64,000 nucleotides of DNA, taken from Setophaga petechia (taxonomy: Eukaryota > Chordata > Aves > Passeriformes > Parulidae). The notes beneath the pieces were generated by a model. That model saw only the letters and a program-made list of their open reading frames with translations. It was not told where the DNA came from and made no database searches. The stretch lies in assembly GCA_024362935.1 (NCBI GenBank), contig JANCRA010000005.1, forward strand, positions 20,968,235 to 21,032,234. The letters run 5' to 3'. The translations under genes were made by a program, and so were the position numbers. Of this stretch, positions 13,601-24,000 are shown one piece after another (the stretch's first letter is position 1; the number at the start of each line of letters is the position of its first letter).

Positions 13601-16216
13601 TTGCTCCAGCTCTTCCCCAGATCCCAGACACGCAATATTCCCTGTGTTCCTAAGGGAGTTTTGCTGTTGCTTTTAAATCATACTGCTGGTCTCTAGGGGA
13701 GCAGCTGCAGCATACCATTTCAGCCAGGAAAGCAGTATGCTAGCCCAGCATGCCGGCTCCAGCCCTGCCAGTTTCTACCAAGCGAGTGTCAGTAAAATAG
13801 TAACAAAACAGCCCTGAAACAACAGCATCGCTGTCCATTGACATGCAGGCTCTTCAAGCACTTCTAAGAGGAAATACCTAGTTTGACTTCTACTATCCAT
13901 TAGCGTAGATTGAGAGTTCTGCCAGCCGTTCAGCAGTCAGAACTGCAGTCCAAGGATAGAATGTAACAGGAAAGAGCTGCCCTCCCACTGCTACATTAGG
14001 CACCATCACCCATGCAGAGGTCTCAAACTGATTGAGCGATACTCCAGGGAAAGGGATGAGCATCGCAAACTGCAGGAAGAGAATTATGTTCGTCTGTGCA
14101 TATAGATTTCACTTTCCATACCACTTATGAGGCACCTACAATGTCAGACTTTTTAGCTTCCTCCTTTCTTTCACCCTCCAATATGATAATCACAGAGGAC
14201 CAGGAAAAAAGACTCTTTATTGCACCAAATCTCTTTTGTTCTTCTGTTTTTCACAAGGAATGTATTTCAGGGCCTTTAGTCCCTCCCCTCTCTTCATTAA
14301 GGTCATATTAATTAACTCCAGTGTCTAGTTCAGCTACTGTTAGGTATCTCCTTCAATTTATATTTAGTTTCCACCCAAAATATTCTGAATCATTCAAGAG
14401 TTAGGTTGTAGGAGTGTAAAAATTACCAGAATGCTATAACCTAACTCACAGAAGATATGTAGGAAGGGCCTATCTGCACGTATGGAAAGTAGTGAGTGAG
14501 CTTATATTCACTTAGGTTTTTAACTAAGATTTTGGCTTCTCTTGAATTGCATTTGCTTCCCCCTGAAAAGCCTCTTAAACATTAAGACAACAACATATTA
14601 ACTTGATAGGAGTAAAGAAGTACCACATCAAAACTGTTTTGCCCATTTTGAACTGCCAGGAACCACGTGTCCTGCACCAGCATTCCAGTATCCTGTCAGA
14701 CCTACTGCTCCTCCTCATCAATCAATCCATCCCCAAGATGCACAATTCCAGCTGTACAGTGAGAACAATCTTAGAGATCGATCTAGGAAAGCAAGCAATC
14801 ATTTAACCATCATCTGTTTTTCAGTATGTTTATGCTCTTCAGCACTGTATGTATCCAGTACTATGAAACAAATCTAAGAGCTATCAGGCACTTTAAAACA
14901 TCTAGAAAGATTTTTTAAAACACACTGGTTGAAATAGGTTTGGCAGAAAGGATGCTTAAAAGGGGTTGGAATCCTAATACATTTTTGAGCTGTCACTAGT
15001 CTACAACCTGCTGTATGACCTCAGACAGCTATTTTGCTTCAGCTTCCCTTTACATAAAGTAAGCTGCAATGTACAGATGAAAATAATTTTAAAGTTTAGC
15101 AAGTATCTAGAAACTTCTATCAGTAACACTCTGACATTTGTTAAAATCTTGACAACGCCACTTCATCCACCAGTACAATGCTTTGCAGTTTTTCTTCCTA
15201 TTTGCAAAATCCTAACACCATATAATGCTGTTGCACAGCAAGTTTAAAAAACAAGACTTGCTTTAAAAGAAGAAAAAAAAAGCACATTTTTTTTCTAATT
15301 TTAAAGATATTTTTGTAAAAAATAAAATTAGAGGTAATATGTGCAATTTTCCAAGGGCCAAGGCCAAAAAATGACATCACGTCATTTTAGAAGATATTTT
15401 GGAAGTCTCTTTAAATATATTAATATTTTTAGTATCAGTTATTTAGAAATGCATAATCGCTTTGAATTTTATAAGCCTATGTCAACACGAGATTTAGCTA
15501 GACCAATTAAGGAAGATGAGTTTTCATTAGGCTTTTGTTATGGGGATTGTTAAACTAGCTTCAGCAAGAACACGTTTCTAGCCTGCAAGATCCATCTCAT
15601 CACACCAGGTCCCGAGGTCATCAAGGCTCCTTTCAGAGGCAACGGCGCATGAGAGATAAGGACAGAAAACGCTACGAGGAACCGCATGATAACTCTCCTT
15701 AGAAAAACAGCGCGATACAGGAAGCAGCTTTCCACCACCGCGTTCGCTTTCAAACAGCCATTTTACTGCACTACATCCTTCCCTACTGCCAGCCTTCATT
15801 TTGTGCTCCTGCCTGGCTGCGCGGTTCCAGGCTGACAGCCTAGCGAGGATACCGGGGGCGCGCTCAGGTGGAGGTGAGATGCCTCCCAGCCTCTCCGGGT
15901 TCCGAGCGAGCCGTTCCGGTGCCAGGGTCGGGGGAGGGAGGCTTCCCGCCTCCCCCCGTTTTTGAAAGTAAATGAAGGCGCCGCTCCCAATGGCGGGGGA
16001 GGGGGGAGCTTGGCTCCCTCCTCCTCCCGGGGGCCCGGCTCCTCCTGGAGAGGCAGGGGAGCCCGGGGACCCCTCTCCTGGCAGGTCGGCCCTGCTATCG
16101 TCCCTCCCCCCGGGCGGGCAGTGCCGTGTGTCCCGTCCCTCCCCCCGGGCGGGCGGGCTGGCTGTGCTGTCTCTCCCCCCGGCAGGCCGTGCGAGAGCGG
16201 CGGGGCGGGCACTCAC

Positions 16217-16333
16217 CGCTCCGGCAGAGTGAGAGGCAGCGGCGGCGGCGGCGGCCTCATCCTCCTCCGGCGACGGCGGGCCGATCTTGCTGCAGGTGGC
16301 CGCCAGCAGAGCGAGCGGTGACGGCTGCGCGTC
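16217..16333 (-). CDS. SP3: SP3 coding exon 3, alanine-rich
   Basis: This exon is 117 bases (39 codons), in phase at both ends, and encodes residues 45-83. It begins DAQPSPLALLAATCSKIGPP, which is the conserved Sp-family N-terminal motif (mammalian Sp3 has DTQPSPLALLAATCSKIGPP). It continues SPEEDE, a run of seven alanines, and SHSAGA. The acceptor is TAG read at 16336-16334 and the donor is GTGAGT at 16216-16211. The alanine run is coded by a GCC repeat and is a likely site of length variation. It joins directly to the TGDLAS start of the next exon. Confidence 0.95.
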
Positions 16334-16510
16334 CTACCCACAATGGGCGGGTTCAGGGAGAGAAGGGGGGTGGCGGTTAGTGCGGGACAGCGACCGGGCT
16401 CCTCGCAGACGCGCACACAGGAAGCGGCGGCGGCGGCACCGGCTCCGCACCCGCTCACAACGTGTCACCCGGGGGAGGGGGGGAAGGGGCCCAGCCGGGC
16501 CTGCGCTCAC
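16334..16510 (-). other. SP3: SP3 intron 2 (177 bases)
   Basis: This is a short GC-rich intron with donor GTGAGC at 16510-16505 and acceptor GTGGGTAG ending at 16334. Its length is a multiple of three. Read through from exon 2 it stays open for 58 codons, and the only in-frame stop is the TAG formed by the acceptor itself. Its acceptor has a weak pyrimidine tract. Confidence 0.9.
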
Positions 16511-16635
16511 CTGGGGGGCGGCCGCCCCGGCGGAGGCCGAGGCGGCGCCGTTGCCGTGCTGGAGATATTCGCTGTGGCTGCTGCTGTCCACGTCTAAGGC
16601 AGCCATTTCCTCTTGTTTCACGGGCTTCTCGGGAG
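16511..16635 (-). CDS. SP3: SP3 coding exon 2 (N-terminus)
   Basis: This exon is 125 bases and, with seven bases from exon 1, encodes residues 3-44. The start reads MTAPEKPVKQEEMAALDVDS once joined to exon 1, identical to mammalian Sp3 from memory. It then runs SSHSEYLQHGNGAASASAGAAAPQ. Mammals have a long glycine run after DVDS and a glutamine run after EYLQ; both are missing or very short here. A second methionine (residue 13, codon 16606-16604) sits in a strong initiation context with purine at -3 and G at +4. It corresponds to the second long-isoform start. Acceptor GCAG at 16639-16636; donor GTGAGC at 16510. Confidence 0.96.
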
Positions 16636-16990
16636 CTGCGGGCACAGCGGGGAGGGGGAGGGGAGAGTCACTGACGGGAGCGATCACCCCCCTCCCTCTC
16701 TCTCCCTCCCTCTCTCTCCCTCCCTCCCTTCCTCCCTCCCTCCCTCTCCCCCCCCTAACCCCAGCGCTCCCCCCGCCCTCCCGCACGGAGCCCTCCTCCT
16801 CCTCCTCCTCCTCCTCCCCGTGCTGCTGCCCCTGCCCCTCTTCTCCCTCCTCCCCCTGCTCCTCCTGCTGCTGCTCTCAGTGCCGCTCTCGCCTCGCTCG
16901 CACACGGACGCTCCGGGGCCGGAGCGGGGACGCGCAGGGCCGGAGCAGGAGCGGGGAGCCCCCGGGGCGGCTCGGTCGGTGCGTACGTAC
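16636..16990 (-). other. SP3: SP3 intron 1 (355 bases, low complexity)
   Basis: This intron runs from donor GTACGT (16990-16985) to acceptor CCCGCAG (ending 16636). It is dominated by simple sequence: a 70-base uninterrupted pyrimidine tract on the plus strand (16,687-16,756) and a CCT-repeat block (about 16,793-16,820). The pre-mRNA is therefore strongly purine-rich (GGGA and GGA repeats). Confidence 0.9.
16687..16756. repeat. 70-base polypyrimidine/polypurine tract
   Basis: From C16687 to T16756 the plus strand contains only C and T, mainly CCCT and CCCTCT units, with near mirror symmetry. The minus strand, which is the SP3 sense strand, is a run of G and A. Such tracts can form triplex (H-DNA) or G-quadruplex structures and often vary in length. 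A CCT repeat follows about 40 bases further on. Confidence 0.9.
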
Positions 16991-16997
16991 CGGTCAT
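16991..16997 (-). CDS. SP3: SP3 exon 1 coding part (start codon, 7 bases)
   Basis: Exon 1 contributes only ATGACCG to the coding sequence, giving M-T and the first base of Ala3. The start codon is at 16997-16995 with A at -3. The splice donor GTACGT follows directly. The first two residues MT and the split alanine codon agree with the mammalian Sp3 arrangement. Upstream the same frame is open for 54 codons without any AUG until a TAG at 17162-17160, so this is the first in-frame AUG. The transcription start is not determined, so the 5' end of the exon is unknown. Confidence 0.9.
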
Positions 16998-17015
16998 GGT
17001 GTGAGTGCGAGCGGC

Positions 17016-17065
17016 CGGCTGGCTGGCTGGCTGGGCGGGAGGCAGGCAAGCTGGCTGGCTGGCTC
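17016..17065. repeat. GGCT tetranucleotide-rich segment in the SP3 5' UTR
   Basis: Two GGCT arrays (four units near 17,017-17,033 and three to four near 17,050-17,065) flank a GGCAGGCAAG spacer. It lies about 20-70 bases upstream of the SP3 start codon, so in the mRNA it becomes an AGCC repeat in the leader. It is likely length-variable. Confidence 0.85.
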
Positions 17066-17089
17066 GCACACAGGCCCTGCTGGCTGGGG

Positions 17090-17113
17090 CTAGGCGGCTG
17101 CCGCCGGGGACAT
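17090..17113 (-). CDS. Short upstream ORF in the SP3 leader (MSPAAAA)
   Basis: An AUG at 17113-17111 with A at -3 opens a seven-residue frame, MSPAAAA, that stops at TAG 17092-17090. It lies 93 bases before the SP3 AUG and in a different frame. It would be in the leader if transcription starts near 17,200-17,250, as the CCAAT box suggests. A short upstream ORF is reported to influence which Sp3 isoforms are made in mammals (from memory). Here the ORF is seen; translation and function are inferred. Confidence 0.45.
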   Translation of the reverse strand: MSPAAAA

Positions 17114-17244
17114 GCTTATTGTGCTCACGGCGGGCTGAAGCGGCGGCGGCGGCCCGAGCCTACTCCGGGTTTTTTTTCCTATTTTGATTGACGGTGCGGG
17201 AAAGCCGAAAGGTGGGGCTTGCCGCGGGAGAGGGGGCCCGGCCG

Positions 17245-17320
17245 ACACCGCCGCCCGCCCGCCCGCCTGCCAGCCCGGAACTCCCGCCCACGCCCGCGCG
17301 CGCGCGCTGTCATTGGCTGC
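17245..17320 (-). promoter_or_regulatory. SP3: SP3 core promoter candidates: CCAAT box and GC boxes
   Basis: An inverted ATTGG at 17312-17316 reads CCAAT on the minus strand within GCAGCCAATGAC, an NF-Y type site. A 13-base alternating CG run (17295-17307) follows it. Overlapping GC-box-like CCGCCC repeats lie at about 17,251-17,268; these are potential sites for Sp-family proteins, including Sp3 itself. No TATA box was seen. The usual CCAAT-to-start distance of 60-100 bases would put transcription start near 17,210-17,250. The motifs are observed; their use is inferred. Confidence 0.6.
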
Positions 17321-18060
17321 GCCGCGCCGCCGCCGCCGCTCGCACGGGCCGCCCGGGCTGCCAGTCACCCGCCGGGGGCGGGGGGGGGCGCCCCATGCCG
17401 GGGCGGCTTCCTGTTTGCCAGGGCTAGTGCGGGGAACAATGAGCGGGACCCGCCGGGAGGCCGCGGCCCGCGCCGGCCGGGCACCCGCCGTCCCGGGAGG
17501 CGGCATAGCCGCCGCGCGCCCCTGGCACCGCGGGGCCCGGGCGCCCGCTGGGGTCAGCGCGTAAGCACAGCTGCGCGGCGGTGGCGCTATGGCTCCGGCC
17601 CCCCTCCCCCCGCCGCTGTTGTGCCCGGGGGGCGCCGGGCCAGGACTGCGATCTTTCGAAGTCTCCCCGCCGGGGCTGTCACTCACGGCCGGCGACGGCC
17701 ACGGCTCCAGAGCGGCGGCCGAGCAGCGCCCGGCCGACGGACAGCGCCGCCGCGCTTTGTCCCCCCGGCGCTAAGATGTCGGCGCGGCGTCCCCAGGGGA
17801 GCAGGTCCGCCCGGGCAGGCGCTGCCCGGGACCTGCCGCTGGCCGCCCCCCCGCGGGACCGGGCGCCCGGGCCAGCGCCGAGAGCAGCGCCCGCCTCGGC
17901 GGGGCGATCCCGCCGTGCCGCCGTTGCATAAGCGCTGTGGCGGGCTCGCACCTGCCCGAGCCGGGCGGGGGAACCAAAAACCTCCGCTGTCTCCTAAGGC
18001 AGAGCAAAACCCGTCCCGGATAAGGCCGCGGGTTCGATTGTAAAGCGCCACGGCCTCCCA

Positions 18061-21000
18061 GCGGGAGAACCTGCTGTGAGCTGGGCACCCGAGCCTTGAC
18101 ACGGATCGAACATTGTACCAGCAGGCTTTATTTTCATCGTGTTAAGTAGAAAATAATAAGATTCCCCTCAACGTCAGTTTGCTGGTCTGTGTCTCGTGTT
18201 ACGCAACACAAAGGAAACTGGGAACTCTCGGATTGTTAAACTATGACAGGAAATATCTTTTAAACGTTACATAAGTATATGATGATACAGGAATGATTAT
18301 TAGTGGGGCCTGTTTCTCTGTAACACCACTTAGCTTGTGAAGGGTTCCTGTAAAGGGGAGCAATTTGGACTTGGCCTTCCGTCACATCTGAGTGCATGTG
18401 CAGGGTCGTAGGACAGTGTGTACTTTTAGACACCGATTTTGACCCTTAGCTTGCAAATTCTCCCGAGGAATGACTTTTTCATGGTTAGCCTTAGTGTGGT
18501 GTTCCAAGGAGTCTGAATGAGGCCAGAAAACCTCAAACCTACTTTCCTGTTACAATCTTTAATGTAATTAGAATTGAGGATGAACTAGGAGATGGAGTGA
18601 GCACAGTCTCGTGTGCCCACAGTTGGGCTGAGTGTGTGGAGTCCCAGGCTCCTGAGATATACTCATGGCCAAGTTAGTAACTAGGAAACCCAGAAGTACA
18701 GTCAGGATTTTCAACAGCCTCTCTTGAGCAGAGAATAAACAGTGCTTTTTAATCAGTCACAGCACTATGACCTTGCAGTAACTGCCCAAGCTTAACTTAG
18801 AAACTATTACAGAACAGGAAAAAATGCACTCAGAAAATATGAATTTAATATCAGGAAGTTATGATGGATGAAGATTGTTCTTACTGTATGATGTACAGTC
18901 TTACTACTAACCCATTTACTTTTGCTGATATGTTGAGAATACCTTCAGGTGACTTAATAGTAAGTTGTAAATTAATCCCCAGCCTTTTTGTCACAATTCA
19001 TTTTTGCCAAGATAGTTAAAAAACCCCTTCTGTTTGTTAAATGTCTGTATTTATTTACATAGTCTTGTGTAATTCTACTTTAAACTTAGTTGTTGGCAAG
19101 ATAGATAACACAGCCATAAAGAAGAAGATTTTTTTCCAATTTGTATTTTTTTTTAAATAAACAAAAAGTTGTAACAGGGAACAGAAGTCAGTGTTTTTCT
19201 AAAAAGTGTCAGAAATAATTTTTAGCCAGTGAAAGCTAATATACACAACCTTTAAAAATCCATCAGTATACATATATAAGGACATTTCAGGAAGAAAATG
19301 AAAATGCAAAATTGCCTGACTAGTGCAATATTTTTAAAAAAAGACTTGTACAGTTAGTCTACAACTTGGAGTTTGTTTGGCAGTATCAGAAGTTGCTAGT
19401 GAAACGTATGAGAGTTTGTCATCCTGAAACCAGAGCTATTACTGATGACTTTAGACTTTCAGTAACCAAGCTGCTCATTTAAAGACTGATGTATAAGAGA
19501 AGTAATTTCTGTTGAGATACTGTGATGGGGAAAATTATATTGAAAAAGTGGCCCTTGCTATTTAGCAAGTTATTGCCAGACTATCAGTGGCATTTTGCTT
19601 TAGGAAGATTGTGTTGTCTGGGGCTTAATCTAAATATGAAAGGTGTTCATTCTTCTACAGCTGGGTGGGTGCATGTTGAGAGCTGTCTGACTTGAGGGGG
19701 ATGTTGTCATTAGGGTAGTTTACCTACATGGGTCTAATTGCAGGCTTGGGACATAACTGCAGTGCTTTAAGACAGAAAGATTTGAAATACCAATAGTGGG
19801 ATTGAGTTTGTATATGAAAGAGTTTTCCAATGCAATAAAACTCAGATGTAATCAGGCTTAACACTAGCAGAGAACCATCTTCTTCTAGTCAAATATCTGA
19901 AATTGGGGGACACTGTTATATTAAACTCAGATAAAGAACTAAACCAGAATATGAATAACCTGTTTTAAAAGTAGACAAAAATATCAAGATAAATTACAAG
20001 AAAGTTGCAAAAAAAGATATGCTCATATGAAAAAGAGGTATAAAGATAGTAAAAATTATTAAATACAAACTGCTTGGTGATAGAAATCACATGTGGCTGT
20101 TTTCTGCTTCCCAGCAGCTATTAAGAGCACATAAGAAGAAGAAAAAATTCAAAAAAAAGGAAAAGATGTTATTTGTGGGATTTTTTTTTTCCTTACCAAC
20201 ATACTAGCATTAAGACATTAATCCTTAGAAAAATCCTGGATACATGAGGGAATGCTGTATCAGAGCTGGACATCTGAGTTCCCCTAGGTGCCAGTTTTCC
20301 TGCAGAGTTAGCACTGGGGCAGTAGCCCCAGAGACTGAGCTCCATGCCCAACTAGAGGAGCTGTTGTTTCTCTTCCTTGAGCTTGCCCACAAGATGTACC
20401 ATATTCATATGTGATCTGAATAAATTAACCATGACCAGTTTATTCTTAACGAGCCTTGCCTCTGTAAGGCCTTGCCTCCTGCTTCTAGGCAGTTCCTGGT
20501 TTACTGCAGGAATGTCCTGGGATGAATTCTCTATCAATTTGCAGAAAATGGTGTGTTGTAATTTGACCTGTGTAGATATAAAAAAGGTAATACTGCTCTA
20601 TAAATAATAAGAATACTTCTACCAGATACCAAAATGCAGCAGTTTCAGAACTGCGATGCAGTCTTTGGGGTAAGTAGCAAAATAATATAGAAGAGGAAAC
20701 ACTGTCTACCAGCTTCTGATGAAACCTGAGAGAAGGTTTTGACAGATGAAACGAGATGCAACTTGGAAAGAATGCTAAAACTTGATACCTACCCTGTATT
20801 TCAGTTGTAAGCTCAATGCTGTATTTGTCTACTGTAACTTATATCTCATTGGTTTAAGTCTTGGAGCTCAGTCTCAGAGTCAGTTCAGTACAAATTCAGA
20901 AGGAAGTGCACTGTCTTAACACCACTTCCATCCAGCACAGTGTCTGCTACCCTTGGAAATAGCTTTTCAATTTCTCAAATCCTTCAAAATTTCTGAACTA

Positions 21001-24000
21001 TGACATGTTATTTCTGTCTTTAGTGGTCCCTGCTATGGGTAGCCCTTCATTTCTTTAAAGGATTATATTATTGAAGGTTTGTTGGAATGTGGTCCAGTTC
21101 AGTTTTCACAGCTGTGGTACTCCATTCCTGTTGAGTGGTGGTTTTGCCATGCTGAAGCCTAGAATGCAACTGGACAAGATGGACAGGAATGTGTTCTGCT
21201 GGGACAGAATGTAACACTAGGAAAACTCAGGCTCAGGTCACTTTAGTTTGAAAGGCTAGGTCTGAAATGCCTATGAAGAATCAGTAGGGATTCCATTCAA
21301 CTGTCTGCCTTAAAACATGTCCTTTACTGGAGGGACAACAAGCAGGATTATGTCTAAATCTCATACCTCAGAAAAAAAGTAGAACACCAAAAAAACTTAA
21401 CTATTCAGGAGAGGTATCTTTTTGAATTTGAGATACCTTCTTCTGTTTTAGTAATCTGTTTAAAATTTCAGTAGAATCTGGAAAGCCATATGTTTTCCTA
21501 AGTGCTAAACATTTGCATGGTACTACAAAACCCAAGATAATGACAAGGTTTTGAATCAGACCTCTTAAACTTCCTAGCATTCAACTTCATTATGAATTTC
21601 AGCCTGCTTTTGCAATTTGTTTAAGTCTCAGGAGACATGAATAAGAGTGTAGCTAGCAGTCCTGGAGATACTGCGCTCTTAATTTCTACATCCCATATGG
21701 GTCCATTTGCTTAAGAATATTGGGTCATCTTTACATAGGGCCACAGGCAGGACTGACAGGAAGTTGACCTGTGAGGTTTTGTGAGTCAGCACAGAGTAGT
21801 TGAGATAGTTGCATGACTCGAGTTCATCAAATAGAGAAATGAGCCCTTGCAAGTATAAAATCAGCAGTGGTTAGAGTCTTGGCTGGCATTGTGTCATCAT
21901 CTTCCAGAAAGCACCTCCCTGTTCTTCTGGCTACAAGAACAAAAATTTTGCTGGGGGGAAGTAGGCTTTAGCAGTAGGGATGGTCTACCCAGAAGCTGAG
22001 CCAACCTAACAGCTCATGGACATTGCCATAAGAAAATCCTGCAAAAATATGCTTCTGATACTGCAAGCTAAATTGAGTCAAACTAGATACAGGGAGCAAC
22101 AGAGCTCCATAGGTGGGAGAGACAAGGAGAGGTAAGACTCCCTTCAGCAGCTGCAAGTAGATTAATTCAGGGTTTAAACTTGCTGAACAACACAGGAACT
22201 TGCTTTTGGCTATGTTTTGTGTAAAGTGTCTTCTCTGTAGCCCAGGATTTCAAGCCTTTAGAGGAGGACCAATGTGACCTGAGAGCATGTGAAATATCAA
22301 GGCATCGATTTAGTCTGCTGCATAAGTGTGTAACCATATGAAGGACAAATAAAACTTAGCAAAATTGGATTTTAGGAGAGCACTTTTCTATTTTAAATGG
22401 GGAAGCACTTCTAAGAGTACTGGTCTCTGCTTGAAAGAAGTCCATTAAAGAAAGGTCAGAGGGAAACGTGTGGTACCTGGATCCAGCTGTTAGCAGGGGA
22501 GACATTGGGTTCCACTGGTCTGCTGGCATCCAGTAGCAGCTGTGGGTGGGGTAGAGGTAGGCCTAACGAGCCCCTGGGCAGCCACAGCAGGGACGTGCCT
22601 GCTCCAGGCTCTTCGTGTGCTTCACTGGAGGTCTGAAACACAATGCCTGGTAAGAGGAAGAACCTGTGAATAAGTAGCCTAACAACCCAGTTAGGCACAA
22701 ATCTAAAGGCTGTGACTCTTCACCAACACAGATGACTGATCTGCAAGGAATGAGGCCAACAGAAAGTCTGTCCAAGCTCTACATGCACCAGTATGTGACA
22801 GCAGACCTCTGGAACATTGCTTTCAACCTACTCACTGTATTTATGAATTTTTTTGAGCAATTGGGAAAAAATAAGTCATGTTCCTTTTTAATCAGAAATT
22901 CTTCTTTGTTTGTTACAGCTGTGTAACTTTCCCCAGGTGATACATTTTTGTATATTTTGCAAATTTTCAAATTCATTAGAGACATCTGGTATTTGACCCG
23001 TAAACAGGTTCTGTTCTTAATAATGTTAGAGAAAACATGCTTGTGTTAAAGTATGTCATTACAATAGGGAACAAAGTTCAGTGTAATTGTCCAAGGTTTT
23101 GGGAGGTTTTTCCCCCTTAATTTCATTGTCATGGTTTTAGTTGTGTAAAGAAATAAATAAAGAGTATATTAGTTAAATCTTGTAAAATATGTGTGGTTTT
23201 TATTCAACTGGCAGCACAGTCAATCTAAGTAAGAATATTTTTCATTAACAAAATTTCTTTCTACTGAAGATGAAACAAAGACATCTAATCTCCCTCCCAT
23301 TTGGGAAGAGGCAACAGGAAAAAGCAGATCAGTACATAGCTGAAAACTTGCCATTTAGCTAGTTAATGATTCTTCATTTCACCTCTCTTAAATGAGAAAT
23401 AAATGTCTTTTTTCAAGCTTCCTAGAAGTTACTGTCTTTGAGCCCCATCATTATCCTGTTTGTTTATCCTTAATTGATGCCCTTCAAGGTCATCACAGGC
23501 GATAAAATCTAATCATATAAATAATTGGGGGGAAAATTGTAAATCCATTAGGTAAGGTTAGAAAAATTGTTCAGATTAAGAGGCCACATAACTGTGACTT
23601 GCAGAATCAGTAATACAGCTTCTAAAGATTTTCCTCCACTACCCATCACAAAACTGGAATGGAAGTAATTAGATACATAGATAAAATATAAAGTCACCTG
23701 AATGGGAAAAAATCCTGTGTATTTCTTGTCTAGTGTAATTTTTTCTCACAATTTGCTGGTTTATTTTTAATAGTACTGATAGAAAAGGAGGCCAGTGAAA
23801 TGAAAGAGACTAGCAAATTATGTATGTGCACATATGTTTGCTGAAAATTTAAAAACAGAATGGCAGGAGTTAAAACTTCTGAAAGGAGGAACTTCTGGAG
23901 GGATGAAGTGACTTACCTCTATGAAACTGAGTCTGAATTCCCATTCCCAAAACAAAAGCAAGTAAGACTCTGTGGCTCCCTCTAGGAGAAGGAGGTCTGG

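Larger units (their letters stand above)
5991..16216 (-). other. SP3: SP3 intron 3 (10.2 kb)
   Basis: This is the largest SP3 intron in the window, bounded by a GTGAGT donor at 16216-16211 and a polypyrimidine-CAG acceptor ending at 5991. It is mostly AT-rich unique sequence. It contains three CR1 fragments (about 7.61-7.67, 10.84-11.32 and 13.49-13.60 kb) and a GC-richer patch at 6.18-6.50 kb. Its promoter-proximal end (15.8-16.2 kb) lies in the CpG island. I recognised no nested gene or RNA. The many open frames in the last 500 bases reflect GC content. Confidence 0.85.
15820..18060. promoter_or_regulatory. SP3: CpG island at the SP3 5' end
   Basis: About 2.2 kb of very GC-rich, CpG-dense sequence contrasts sharply with AT-rich flanks on both sides. 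It covers the end of intron 3, exons 1-3, the 5' UTR and the upstream promoter. CpG islands of this size mark constitutively active vertebrate promoters, which fits a ubiquitous factor such as Sp3. Several open frames longer than 200 codons on both strands arise only because stop codons are rare in such composition. Divergent transcription from the plus strand is possible, but I found no specific exon for it. Confidence 0.9.

Noticed and set aside
15578..16216. Minus-strand open frame of 212 codons next to SP3 exon 3
   Set aside because: It begins at the intron 3 donor and is GC-rich intronic sequence; the true exon 3 ends at 16217 with a GTGAGT donor and joins in frame to 5990.
16287..17093. 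Plus-strand open frame of 268 codons across the SP3 promoter and first exons
   Set aside because: It is antisense to confirmed SP3 exons, made of low-complexity Ser/Pro/Leu runs from CCT and CCCT repeats, and exists because stops are rare in GC-rich DNA.
17219..18043. Plus-strand open frame of 274 codons upstream of SP3
   Set aside because: Arg/Pro/Gly/Ala-rich translation typical of CpG-island composition; overlapping open frames exist in the other frames and no domain is visible.
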